Counted from the stretch's first letter, positions 1 to 5,472 are shown. The stretch is DNA of 5,472 bases from Bacteroidota bacterium (GCA_023396345.1 JAEWWO010000068.1:1-5472), one strand, 5' to 3'. Made by a program: numbers and translations. Notes: a model not told the origin generated them from the letters alone.

Positions 1-111
1 GTCATAAGCAATCCAAAAGTTGTCAATATCAGACGTGAAAATTTTATTTGAGTTTTGAGCAAAAATACTCGTGTATAAAATAGAGAAAATAATTATCAGA
101 TTTTTCTTCAT
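1..111 (-). CDS. N-terminus of a secreted protein, partial (runs off the left edge)
   Basis: Reading the minus strand from an ATG at 111-109 gives 37 uninterrupted codons to the window edge. The start is a classic signal peptide: MKK, a hydrophobic core of about 13 residues (LIIIFSILYTSIF), then A-Q at positions 18-19 as a likely signal peptidase cleavage site. The Gln right after the cleavage site is common in Bacteroidota exported proteins; no lipobox Cys is visible, so it is probably not a lipoprotein. The mature part begins NSNKIFTSDIDNFWIAYD. The DIDNFWxAYD stretch recalls the start of predicted zinc-dependent peptidases of the DUF2268/GldB-like group in this phylum, but this is a weak memory-based match and the catalytic region lies outside the window. 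A good promoter at 183-214 on the same strand and the signal peptide together make the gene credible despite the truncation. Confidence 0.75.
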   Translation of the reverse strand, partial: MKKNLIIIFSILYTSIFAQNSNKIFTSDIDNFWIAYD

Positions 112-127
112 AAGTTTTTTTAAGTAA

Positions 128-174
128 AGACGATTACTCGTCTATTTGTTACATTCGGTTCTGTAAAATTACAG
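128..174 (-). promoter_or_regulatory. Structured leader: two short inverted repeats upstream of the secreted-protein gene
   Basis: Two perfect inverted repeats with 6-bp arms lie between the predicted promoter and the ATG at 111. The first to be transcribed is CTGTAA/TTACAG at 161-174 with a 2-nt centre. This is too tight for a good RNA loop, so it may be a protein-binding dyad near the transcription start. The second, AGACGA/TCGTCT at 128-143, has loop GTAA on the minus strand, a GNRA-type tetraloop, and would form a stable small hairpin 16 nt before the start codon. A role in leader stability or translation control is inference. Confidence 0.4.
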
Positions 175-182
175 CTAACTCC

Positions 183-214
183 CAAATATACGTATATTAT
201 CAGAATACAACAAA
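183..214 (-). promoter_or_regulatory. Bacteroidota-type promoter for the secreted-protein gene
   Basis: On the minus strand TTTG (214-211) is followed after 20 nt by TATATTTG (190-183). This matches both halves of the Bacteroidota primary sigma consensus (TTTG, about 19-21 nt, TAnnTTTG). Transcription would start a few bases further on, near 179, leaving a leader of roughly 68 nt before the ATG at 111. It is the best-matching promoter in the window. No transcript data are available, so the start site is inferred. Confidence 0.6.
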
Positions 215-250
215 ATATTTGCTAAAATTTTATTAAATTGATACGATATA

Positions 251-280
251 TTAGTTATTAAGGTTTTAAACCTATATTTG
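251..280 (+). promoter_or_regulatory. Candidate promoter of the recombinase gene with a dyad in its spacer
   Basis: TATATTTG at 273-280 matches the Bacteroidota -7 element TAnnTTTG. TTAG at 251-254, 18 nt upstream, is a three-of-four match to the -33 TTTG. Transcription would start near 284, giving a leader of about 86 nt. The perfect 13-bp dyad AGGTTT-T-AAACCT at 261-273 fills the spacer just before the -7 element and touches its first base, a position where a bound repressor would block polymerase. In such AT-rich DNA both the -33 match and the dyad could be chance. Confidence 0.4.
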
Positions 281-370
281 GTATGCGCAAACTGTATTAT
301 TTTATAGTTTCGTAGTTTTATTTTACATATTTTAGTAATTTTTAACATATTAAAAAAACGCACTTTTTAT

Positions 371-1441
371 ATGGATTTTTCAGATAATCGTTTCCAGTTT
401 TCTATAGGCGAACATCGTGATAAGAATGTTATTTGGGTCAGTTTTGAAAAAAACAGCGAGTTGATAGCTTATCTTAAAAGCCAAACCAATGCAAAATGGT
501 CGGCGACCCATAAAAAATGGTATGTGGCAGATTGCCGACATTATCGCGAGCTGTTTGGCTTGGTGCAAGCTATTACGGGGAAAACGGTAATTTCCAAAAT
601 CCATTTAGTAAATTTGCCTGAATTTCAACGTTTTCAAGAACATCTGAAACTGAAAGGTTATAGCCCCAACACATTGCGTACTTATTCCTTAGAATTTGCT
701 CAACTTTTGTATGTACTCAAGAGTTTTCCGGTGCAGGAGCTCTCTCCGGAACGCCTGCGTTCTTATTTTCTCTACTGCAATGAAAAGCTTCGACTTTCTG
801 AAAGCGAAATCCATAGCCGCATCAATGCTATAAAATTTTATTTCGAGCAGGTATTGCACCACACTAAAATGTTTATTGATATTCCCCGCCCCAAAAAGCG
901 ACAGATGCTTCCCAAAATGCTTTCTAAAGCAGAAGTAAAAAAACTGTTTGACGCTATAGAAAATCCTAAACATCAACTGATGCTGAAGATGTGCTACGGA
1001 ATGGGGTTGCGCGTAAGTGAACTCGTGAGCCTTAAAATATCTGATATTGATAGTTATACAAAAACCGTACGAGTGGAGCAGGGGAAAGGCAAGAAAGATC
1101 GTATGGTGGTTTTGCCGGAAAGTGTTCTGCACGATTTGCAGCAATATTATCTGCAAAACCGTCCCAAAATATATCTTTTTGAAGGGCAATTTGGTGGTGC
1201 TTATTCTGCCAGATCAGCACAGTCGGTTTTCAGAAAAGCAATGGATAAAGCGGGAATTAAAAAGAAAATCGGTATACATGGTCTAAGGCACAGTTATGCT
1301 ACACACCTGTTGGAAACCGGCACAGATATTCGTTTTATACAGGAACTGCTGGGGCATAATTCAATAAAAACCACTCAGATTTACCCCCATGTTACAGATG
1401 TGTCTAAATCCACTGTTAAAAGTCCATTAGATAATCTGTAA
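371..1441 (+). CDS. Tyrosine-type site-specific recombinase/integrase
   Basis: This 356-aa protein should cut and rejoin DNA through a 3'-phosphotyrosine intermediate. Three parts are visible. Residues about 18-64 form a small N-terminal region with the pattern FEKNSELIAYLKS..AKWSATHKKWYV, seen in other Bacteroidota integrases. Residues about 82-172 form the helical core-binding (SAM-like) domain, with KGYSPNTLRTYSLEF. Residues about 180-345 are the catalytic domain. All active-site residues of the family are present: R214 (GLRVSEL), K239 (QGKGKKDR), H303 and R306 (HGLRHSYATHLL), H329 (LLGHNS) and nucleophile Y338 (TTQIYPHV); the H329-Y338 spacing of nine equals that of XerD. It therefore appears active. 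It lacks the extra helix insertion typical of integron integrases, and the N-terminal extension makes it longer than XerC/XerD (about 300 aa). No cassette array, phage gene or att site is adjacent, so its substrate is unknown. A terminator follows the stop. Confidence 0.93.
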   Translation: MDFSDNRFQFSIGEHRDKNVIWVSFEKNSELIAYLKSQTNAKWSATHKKWYVADCRHYRELFGLVQAITGKTVISKIHLVNLPEFQRFQEHLKLKGYSPNTLRTYSLEFAQLLYVLKSFPVQELSPERLRSYFLYCNEKLRLSESEIHSRINAIKFYFEQVLHHTKMFIDIPRPKKRQMLPKMLSKAEVKKLFDAIENPKHQLMLKMCYGMGLRVSELVSLKISDIDSYTKTVRVEQGKGKKDRMVVLPESVLHDLQQYYLQNRPKIYLFEGQFGGAYSARSAQSVFRKAMDKAGIKKKIGIHGLRHSYATHLLETGTDIRFIQELLGHNSIKTTQIYPHVTDVSKSTVKSPLDNL

Positions 1442-1457
1442 TTATCTACACAAAAAA

Positions 1458-1490
1458 ACCGCTCTCAATTTGAAAGCGGCTTTTATATTT
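1458..1490. terminator. Bidirectional rho-independent terminator shared by the recombinase gene and fusA
   Basis: A hairpin at 1459-1479 (arms CCGCTCTC and GAAAGCGG, loop AATTT) lies between the convergent stop codons. On the minus strand the internal C/A mismatch becomes a U-G wobble, and the stem is followed by a run of seven T (1458-1452), so it is the stronger terminator for fusA. On the plus strand the stem has the C/A mismatch and is followed by CTTTTATATTTT, adequate for the recombinase transcript. It starts 18 nt after the recombinase stop codon and 24 nt after that of fusA. Confidence 0.85.
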
Positions 1491-1503
1491 TGTAATAGAA
1501 AAA

Positions 1504-3660
1504 TTATTCTTCTTCTACTTTTATTCTTCCCTGGTTTTTAGCAATTACTTCTTCTGCAATATTGGTTGGAGCAGGAGAGTAGTGCGAAAATTCCATAGTT
1601 GATGCAGCACGTCCGGAAGAGATAGAACGTAACTGTGTTACATATCCAAACATTTCGCTCAATGGTACTTTAGCTTTAATTACCTGTGCATTTCCTCTGC
1701 TGTCCATACCTTCCATCATGCCACGACGACGGTTAAGGTCACCACTTACATCACCCATGTATTGGTCCGGAGTAGTCACTTCTACTTTCATAATGGGCTC
1801 TAACAATACAGGTTTAGCTTTTCTGCCCGCTGTACGGAAACCTGCTTTTGCACAAAGCTCAAAAGACATGGCATCAGAGTCAACGTTGTGGAAAGAACCG
1901 TCATACACGCGTATTTTCATGTTCTGAACAGGATAACCTGCTAACACGCCTGTAGACATAGCTGTTTCAAATCCTTTTTGAATAGCAGGGAAAAATTCGC
2001 GCGGAATAGATCCACCTACTACGTTGTTTACAAACTGGAATGCTTTTCCTTCGTTTTCTTTCAACCACTCTTCATCAGCAGGTCCCATTTCAAATTCGAT
2101 GTCGGCAAATTTACCACGACCACCGGTTTGTTTTTTAAGGATTTCTCTGTGAGATATAGTTGACTGGAATGTTTCTTTATAAGCAACCTGAGGATTACCC
2201 TGATTGATTTCTACTTTAAATTCACGTTTTAAACGATCGATAATGATTTCCAAGTGCAATTCGCCCATACCTTGCAGAATGGTTTGTCCTGTTTCTTCAT
2301 CCGTATTTACACGCAATGTAGGATCTTCTTCAACCAGTTTTGCAATAGCCATACCCATTTTATCTACGTCGCCCTGTGTTTTAGGCTCAATAGCAATAGC
2401 GATTACCGGCTCAGGAATAAACATGTTTTCCAATACAATCGGATGTTTTTCATCGCAAAGTGTATCACCAGTTTTAATATCTTTAAAACCAACAGCCGCA
2501 CCAATATCACCAGCTTCAATAAATTCTACAGGGTTTTGTTTGTTGGCAAACATTTTCATGATACGGGAGATACGCTCGTTTTTACCTGAACGTACGTTCA
2601 ATACATAAGAACCGGCATCTAAATGTCCGCTATAGCAACGGAAGAAAGCCAGACGACCTACAAACGGGTCTGTCATGATTTTAAATGCAAGAGAAGAAAA
2701 TGGTTCTTTAGCATCGGGCTTGCGGTATAATTTCTTTTCAGGATCATTAGGATCTGAACCTTCGATAGCTTCAATATCTACCGGTGAAGGCAGGTAACGG
2801 CAAACCGCATCCAGTGCAGTCTGTACACCTTTGTTTTTGAAAGATGAACCACACATCATTGGAATAATGCTAAGGTCTATACATGCTTTGCGGATAGCTT
2901 CGTGTACTTCTTCTTCAGAAATACTGTTAGGATCATCAAAGAATTTTTCCATCAAAGTATCATCGTATTCAGCCACGGCTTCAATCAACTGACCTCTCCA
3001 GTATTCTACATCTTCTTTCATATCATCAGGAATAGGCACTTCAGTATACGTCATACCTTCTGTAGCATCGTCCCATACAATACCTTTATTTTGAATAAGG
3101 TCTACCACACCTTTAAAGCTGTCTTCAGCACCAATTGGTAACTGTAGCGGAACAGCCTTAGCTCCCAGCATTTCTTTAATCTGAGCAACTACGTTTAAGA
3201 AATCAGCACCCTGACGGTCCATTTTATTTACAAATCCGATTCTTGGTACTTTGTAACGGTTAGCCTGACGCCATACAGTTTCTGACTGAGGCTCAACACC
3301 GTCAACAGCAGAGAATAAGGCAATCAAACCATCCAGTACACGCATAGAACGCTCTACCTCAACGGTAAAGTCAACGTGTCCCGGAGTATCAATAATGTTG
3401 AATGAATATTTTTTAGTTTCCGGTAATGGTTTTCCCTGAACAGTAGGGAAGGGCCACTGGCAGCTAACGGCAGCAGAAGTAATGGTGATACCTCTTTCTT
3501 TTTCCTGCTCCATCCAGTCAGTTGTTGCACCGCCGTCGTGTACTTCACCTGTACGGTGAATCATACCTGTGTAACGAAGTATACGTTCGGTAGTTGTGGT
3601 TTTACCTGCCTCAATGTGTGCAGCGATACCGAAATTGCGTCTTAATTTTAAATCGGACAT
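1504..3660 (-). CDS. fusA: Translation elongation factor G (EF-G)
   Basis: EF-G is the cytoplasmic GTPase that drives tRNA-mRNA translocation on the ribosome and, with ribosome recycling factor, subunit splitting. At 718 aa it is full length for the family (about 700). The G-domain motifs are intact: P-loop AHIEAGKT (14-21), ERGITIT (55-61) with switch I Thr, DTPGH (91-95) with the catalytic His95, NKMD (145-148) and GSS (271-273). Domains II to V follow, including [15 protein letters not shown] of domain III and [15 protein letters not shown] in domain IV. The position that is almost always Asp in AHIDAGKT is Glu17. The ATG at 3660 fits the family N-terminus ([15 protein letters not shown]) and has a promoter about 50 nt upstream. 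rpsL/rpsG are absent upstream and rpsJ is absent downstream, unlike the common str-operon arrangement. A second fusA copy elsewhere cannot be excluded, but the sequence looks like the housekeeping form. Confidence 0.97.
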   Translation of the reverse strand: MSDLKLRRNFGIAAHIEAGKTTTTERILRYTGMIHRTGEVHDGGATTDWMEQEKERGITITSAAVSCQWPFPTVQGKPLPETKKYSFNIIDTPGHVDFTVEVERSMRVLDGLIALFSAVDGVEPQSETVWRQANRYKVPRIGFVNKMDRQGADFLNVVAQIKEMLGAKAVPLQLPIGAEDSFKGVVDLIQNKGIVWDDATEGMTYTEVPIPDDMKEDVEYWRGQLIEAVAEYDDTLMEKFFDDPNSISEEEVHEAIRKACIDLSIIPMMCGSSFKNKGVQTALDAVCRYLPSPVDIEAIEGSDPNDPEKKLYRKPDAKEPFSSLAFKIMTDPFVGRLAFFRCYSGHLDAGSYVLNVRSGKNERISRIMKMFANKQNPVEFIEAGDIGAAVGFKDIKTGDTLCDEKHPIVLENMFIPEPVIAIAIEPKTQGDVDKMGMAIAKLVEEDPTLRVNTDEETGQTILQGMGELHLEIIIDRLKREFKVEINQGNPQVAYKETFQSTISHREILKKQTGGRGKFADIEFEMGPADEEWLKENEGKAFQFVNNVVGGSIPREFFPAIQKGFETAMSTGVLAGYPVQNMKIRVYDGSFHNVDSDAMSFELCAKAGFRTAGRKAKPVLLEPIMKVEVTTPDQYMGDVSGDLNRRRGMMEGMDSRGNAQVIKAKVPLSEMFGYVTQLRSISSGRAASTMEFSHYSPAPTNIAEEVIAKNQGRIKVEEE

Positions 3661-3708
3661 ATAAATGATTAATTTTAGAAATTAGAGGGCTTTTAGCCTA
3701 TTCGGGCG

Positions 3709-3739
3709 CAAAATTAGGAATATTTATTGGTAATGAGAA
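3709..3739 (-). promoter_or_regulatory. Candidate fusA promoter
   Basis: On the minus strand TAATTTTG (3716-3709) matches the -7 consensus TAnnTTTG. The -33 half is weak: TTCT at 3739-3736, 19 nt upstream, at the end of a T-run (3743-3738). Transcription would begin around 3705, giving a leader of about 45 nt that contains the small hairpin GGCT-AAA-AGCC (3698-3688). No Shine-Dalgarno sequence is visible before the ATG, which is usual in this phylum. A private promoter fits the isolated position of the gene. Confidence 0.5.
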
Positions 3740-3795
3740 AAAACTACAGTAAGTTTTTTTAAGTTTTTTATTTAATGAAAAAGAAAAGGTTTTAA

Positions 3796-3858
3796 TGGAA
3801 AACGGAAAATTGAAAGTTGAAAATGAGGAATTGGGAGTAGGAAGTTGGAAGTTGGGAG
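3796..3858 (+). repeat. Tandem heptad array, nine degenerate units, consensus TTGGAAG
   Basis: The 63 bases divide exactly into nine 7-mers in one phase: TGGAAAA, CGGAAAA, TTGAAAG, TTGAAAA, TGAGGAA, TTGGGAG, TAGGAAG, TTGGAAG, TTGGGAG. Every unit fits a T/C-N-G/A-R-R-A-R/A type pattern, so the plus strand is strongly purine-rich with a T at nearly every seventh base. It is not part of any supported reading frame. Arrays of this kind resemble the short heptanucleotide repeats seen in intergenic DNA of some cyanobacteria and Bacteroidota. No function can be assigned; slippage or a remnant of a dispersed element are both possible. Confidence 0.6.
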
Positions 3859-3875
3859 CGACAAGTTTCACGTAG

Positions 3876-3945
3876 TTTCATCCTGAACGAGGTGAAGAAT
3901 CTAAAACAGATGTTTCGTTCCGATTCTCGGAATCGACATGACAAG
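3876..3945. repeat. Palindromic two-hairpin intergenic repeat element
   Basis: The stretch folds on paper into two adjacent hairpins. Hairpin I pairs GAACGA (3885-3890) with TCGTTC (3915-3920), with an inner ATCT/AGAT stem around loop AAAAC. Hairpin II pairs CGATTC (3921-3926) with GAATCG (3930-3935) over a 3-nt loop. An outer TCAT/ATGA pairing (3878-3881 with 3938-3941) could close both into a Y shape. The wording CATCCTGAACGA..TGAAGAATCT on one arm, and TGTCGATTCCGAGAATC read from the other strand, resembles widespread dispersed repeats of the TCATnCTGA-GCGAAG-GAATCT type that I know from many genomes. No coding frame is present. Copy number here cannot be judged from one window. Confidence 0.55.
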
Positions 3946-4000
3946 AAAGTAACGAATCAAAGAATCAATATAAATACTAAGTACACAGTACTTTCTACTT

Positions 4001-4615
4001 TCAAACTACCTCCACTTCACAAATCGGGCTGAACAAATACATTCTGCCTGTTTTTACATCAATGCATTCGTAGCGTTTGGTGCGCTTTTTACCTTTTTTG
4101 TAATAATGTTTACTGTATAAAAAAACCTGTCCGTGGGGTAGTGTTTCCAGCAGAACTTTATCGGTAGCGTGTTCATCGTATTTACGTAAAACCCGCATCA
4201 CATCTTCTTCTGCGCAGGCACTTGCTCCGGGATTGTGTAACGATTTTTTTATAGCCGCAACAATATCCGCAGGAAAAATATTTCTCTCAATAAAATCTTT
4301 CAGCAGGAAAGAATAAATACGTTTCCATTCCTTTCCGTGCGATTGTACGCGGGCTCCATATTCTTCAAAAGTAAGTAAGTGTGCCAGCTCGTGAAGCAGC
4401 GTGATTAAAAAAGAAAATTTATTTAAATTCCCGTTTACAGATATTTTGTGATTATCTCCTTTGTACGCACTTCTGTAATTGCCTAAAACAGATTTTCGGG
4501 AACGTGAAATTGTCAGGTGAACTTTATATTTCACCAGAAAATGTACTACTTCATCAAAACAATTTTCAGGCAGATAAGCAGCCAGTGCCTGCATGGGATG
4601 TTCTGTTTTAGCCAT
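4001..4615 (-). CDS. SprT-like domain zinc metalloprotein
   Basis: This 204-aa soluble protein carries the zinc-binding signature HELAH (75-79) within LHELAHLLTFEEYG, and a third ligand His93 in SHGKEWK, the arrangement of the SprT-like family that also includes the protease domain of eukaryotic SPRTN. The upstream LTISRSRKSVLGNYR (34-48) is also typical of the Bacteroidota branch. SPRTN cleaves DNA-protein crosslinks; for the bacterial members the activity and substrate are poorly defined, so a peptidase role is inference. The C-terminal part (about 155-204) is basic and has only scattered Cys (134, 184, 199), so the CxxC zinc ribbon of classical SprT is missing. There is no signal peptide, so it should be cytoplasmic. 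The ATG overlaps the end of the preceding membrane-protein gene by 8 bp, implying coupling. The TGA stop lies inside an inverted heptad repeat. Confidence 0.85.
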   Translation of the reverse strand: MAKTEHPMQALAAYLPENCFDEVVHFLVKYKVHLTISRSRKSVLGNYRSAYKGDNHKISVNGNLNKFSFLITLLHELAHLLTFEEYGARVQSHGKEWKRIYSFLLKDFIERNIFPADIVAAIKKSLHNPGASACAEEDVMRVLRKYDEHATDKVLLETLPHGQVFLYSKHYYKKGKKRTKRYECIDVKTGRMYLFSPICEVEVV

Positions 4616-5018
4616 TCTTTTTTGTTTGCTTACTCAGCTTGGTAGCTGCTCTTACATCAACAACGCTGTAAATTATATACAAAAGCAATCCGACTAATAT
4701 GGCAGGTATATTTTTAGTTTCTTTAAAGGCGTATAAATAAATAACCACTGCGGCTCCCAGCACAATTAGTTTTACAACCATCATCATCATTACACCACGT
4801 ACAAAAGCATAAGGGTTGTTGCTGTTTACGGCTTTCATATGTACCATGTACGAAATAAACGTAATGATAAACAACAATAAGTTGGCAACTAAAACAACAG
4901 TATAATCTATTACCGGAACCCACATTTTAAAATGATTCAGTGCCAGCACCGCAAGATTAATTACTATAAAAATAATTACCAGAATAATAGTGTCTTTCTT
5001 TAAATTGAGTTTGCTCAT
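4608..5018 (-). CDS. Four-helix membrane protein, AtpI-like position in the ATP synthase accessory cluster
   Basis: The 136-aa protein has four clear hydrophobic segments at about 10-29, 36-61, 73-98 and 103-122, with short charged ends (KLNLKKD at the start, KLSKQTKKNG at the end). The segment NPYAFVRGVMMMMVVKLI (68-85) places R74 at the start and K83 within the third helix, and is the most distinctive part. In many Bacteroidota a protein of this size and shape sits between the AtpZ-like gene and atpB, where it is annotated as hypothetical or AtpI-like. I infer the same accessory role in F0 assembly or cation supply from this context and the four-helix layout; the sequence alone does not prove it. 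ATGA overlap with the atpZ-like gene upstream and 8-bp overlap with the sprT-like gene downstream indicate one operon. No atpB follows. Confidence 0.7.
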   Translation of the reverse strand: MSKLNLKKDTIILVIIFIVINLAVLALNHFKMWVPVIDYTVVLVANLLLFIITFISYMVHMKAVNSNNPYAFVRGVMMMMVVKLIVLGAAVVIYLYAFKETKNIPAILVGLLLYIIYSVVDVRAATKLSKQTKKNG

Positions 5019-5251
5019 TTTTTATTTTTCTTTTTTACAGCTGTATCTCTGAACAGTTTTACAAAAGTAGCTGCCAGTATCAGCAAGGGAAATATCCATA
5101 CAAATAAATGTGTGGAAAGGTTCATTTTTTCGTCCAGTTTTTTGCCGCCCCAAACGGCAAGGAAGAGCATTAAGCCTAACTGTGTGCCAAAGCTGATGTA
5201 TTCTATCAGCAGATTACGCACAGCATTTTTATCTTCCTCTTTGTTTTTCAC
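5015..5251 (-). CDS. AtpZ/AtpI-family F0F1-ATPase accessory subunit
   Basis: This 78-aa protein has two transmembrane helices, about 17-36 and 48-67, joined by VWGGKKLDEKMNLSTH. The G-x-x-LDEK loop between the helices is typical of the AtpZ/AtpI family (Pfam F0F1-ATPase subunit, putative Ca2+/Mg2+ transporter), small proteins encoded upstream of the F0 genes and linked to assembly of the c-ring or Mg2+ supply. The N-terminus is charged (KNKEEDKN) and the C-terminus is Lys-rich. The start is GTG at 5251: an in-frame TAA lies four codons upstream, no ATG exists between, and the next Met (28) would remove the first helix. The gene begins 22 nt after the HD hydrolase stop and overlaps the next gene by ATGA. 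A promoter-like motif sits directly before it. Confidence 0.8.
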   Translation of the reverse strand: MKNKEEDKNAVRNLLIEYISFGTQLGLMLFLAVWGGKKLDEKMNLSTHLFVWIFPLLILAATFVKLFRDTAVKKKNKK

Positions 5252-5255
5252 TGTG

Positions 5256-5286
5256 CAAACTTATACAATATATTTATTTCTTTAAA
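5256..5286 (-). promoter_or_regulatory. Possible internal promoter at the atpZ-like gene
   Basis: TAAGTTTG (5263-5256, minus strand) matches the -7 consensus, and TTTA at 5286-5283, 19 nt upstream, is a three-of-four match to the -33 TTTG. The -33 half lies in the last codons of the HD hydrolase gene. The motif ends only 4 nt before the GTG, so a transcript from it would be leaderless or nearly so. In AT-rich DNA a single match may be chance. Confidence 0.35.
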
Positions 5287-5472
5287 ATTCCTTTTGTTAC
5301 ACTGTTTTCAATTAATTCTTCCGCATAGTTCCACAATGTTTCAGAGCCGTTTTTAATAACTTTTTTCTTTTCGTAAACTGCTGGATATTTCACGTCAAAC
5401 TCTGCCCATGTGCCGCCGTTGTTGGAAGTGTTTTGCAGCAATGGTTCCAGCCTGTCTAAGGACCTTGCAAAC
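5274..5472 (-). CDS. HD-domain hydrolase, C-terminal part (start beyond the right edge)
   Basis: The minus-strand frame from the window edge to a TAA at 5276-5274 encodes 65 residues: FARSLDRLEPLLQN, NTSNNGGTWAEFDV, then a helical tail with GSETLWNYAEELIENS and the end GILKK. The A-x-x-LDRLEPLLQN helix followed by a Gly-rich turn and W, and the late G-S-x-x-LW-YA-x-x-LI pattern, match the C-terminal third of HD-superfamily hydrolases of the YfbR/HDDC2 type (HD_3), which dephosphorylate nucleoside monophosphates. The Asp of LDR would be the last metal ligand of the H..HD..D set; the other ligands are outside the window. It lies 22 nt upstream of the atpZ-like gene, so co-transcription is plausible. 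Confidence 0.7.
   Translation of the reverse strand, partial: FARSLDRLEPLLQNTSNNGGTWAEFDVKYPAVYEKKKVIKNGSETLWNYAEELIENSVTKGILKK

Larger units (their letters stand above)
112..370. other. AT-rich divergent intergenic region with no supported gene
   Basis: These 259 bases separate the divergent secreted-protein and recombinase genes. They contain a promoter for each direction and three small dyads, described separately. The only long open frame here (minus strand, 175-363) encodes a low-complexity K/I/N/F-rich peptide, as expected of AT-rich noncoding DNA, and I do not call it a gene. No attachment site, tRNA or other RNA gene is visible. Confidence 0.6.
3661..4000. other. Gene-free interval between fusA and the sprT-like gene
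   Basis: These 340 bases hold, from left to right, the fusA leader and promoter, T- and A-rich DNA, the heptad array, the palindromic element, and two inverted heptads (CTTTCTA and CTTTCAA, 3991-4004) that enter the end of the sprT-like gene. The perfect inverted repeat AAGTAC-ACA-GTACTT at 3979-3993 directly after that gene could be a weak transcript end on the minus strand, but no proper T-run follows. No protein or RNA gene is supported. Confidence 0.6.

Noticed and set aside
175..363. 62-codon open frame on the minus strand between the divergent genes
   Set aside because: Low-complexity I/N/K/F composition, no recognisable motif, overlaps both candidate promoters; consistent with chance in AT-rich DNA.
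1047..1286. Overlapping plus-strand frame inside the recombinase gene, and similar frames opposite the recombinase and fusA
   Set aside because: They lie entirely within strongly conserved genes in another frame or strand and show no family features.
371..1441. Integron integrase with an adjacent cassette array
   Set aside because: The GKGxKDRxxxLPE wording resembles IntI, but the integron-specific insertion is missing and no attC-like repeats or cassettes are present; fusA follows directly.
3860..3945. GACAAG direct repeats (3860-3865 and 3940-3945) as a target-site duplication around the palindromic element
   Set aside because: The right copy overlaps the ATGA arm of the palindrome, and six bases are too few to argue for insertion without an empty site.
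3796..4004. CRISPR array
   Set aside because: The units are 7 bp, contiguous and degenerate, without spacers, and no cas genes are nearby.
4001..4615. DNA-defence protease system built on the SprT-like gene next to the recombinase
   Set aside because: The two genes are separated by fusA and lie in different transcription units; nothing links them functionally.

Overview
The window looks like a chromosomal segment of a Bacteroidota bacterium, probably from the Chitinophagia/Sphingobacteriia side. The evidence is the Bacteroidota-like protein sequences, AT-rich intergenic DNA, the lack of clear Shine-Dalgarno sequences, and several intergenic TAnnTTTG motifs that match the -7 element of the primary sigma factor in this phylum. 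This assignment is by recognition, not by any search.

Left part (1-1500): the first 37 codons of a secreted protein run leftward out of the window. A 259-bp, very AT-rich divergent promoter region follows, then a complete rightward tyrosine recombinase of 356 aa with all catalytic residues. The recombinase converges on fusA, and one bidirectional hairpin terminator lies between them.

Middle part (1504-4000): a complete elongation factor G gene (fusA, 718 aa) on the minus strand has its own promoter and a short leader. It is not flanked by rpsL, rpsG or rpsJ. Upstream of it is a 340-bp gene-free stretch with a phased tandem heptad array (nine units), a two-hairpin palindromic element that resembles a dispersed intergenic repeat, and two inverted heptads that run into the stop codon of the next gene.

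Right part (4001-5472): a tight minus-strand cluster reads leftward. It holds the 3' end of an HD-domain hydrolase, an AtpZ/AtpI-like F0F1-ATPase accessory protein (GTG start), a four-helix membrane protein, and a SprT-like HExxH metalloprotein. The last three overlap by 4 and 8 bp, so they are probably translationally coupled. The AtpZ-like and four-helix pair is the one that usually precedes atpB in Bacteroidota, but here SprT follows instead.

I found no convincing new defence or mobile system. The most unusual items are the composite repeat between fusA and sprT, the rearranged gene contexts of fusA and the ATPase accessory pair, and a possible leaderless promoter at the GTG-started atpZ-like gene.
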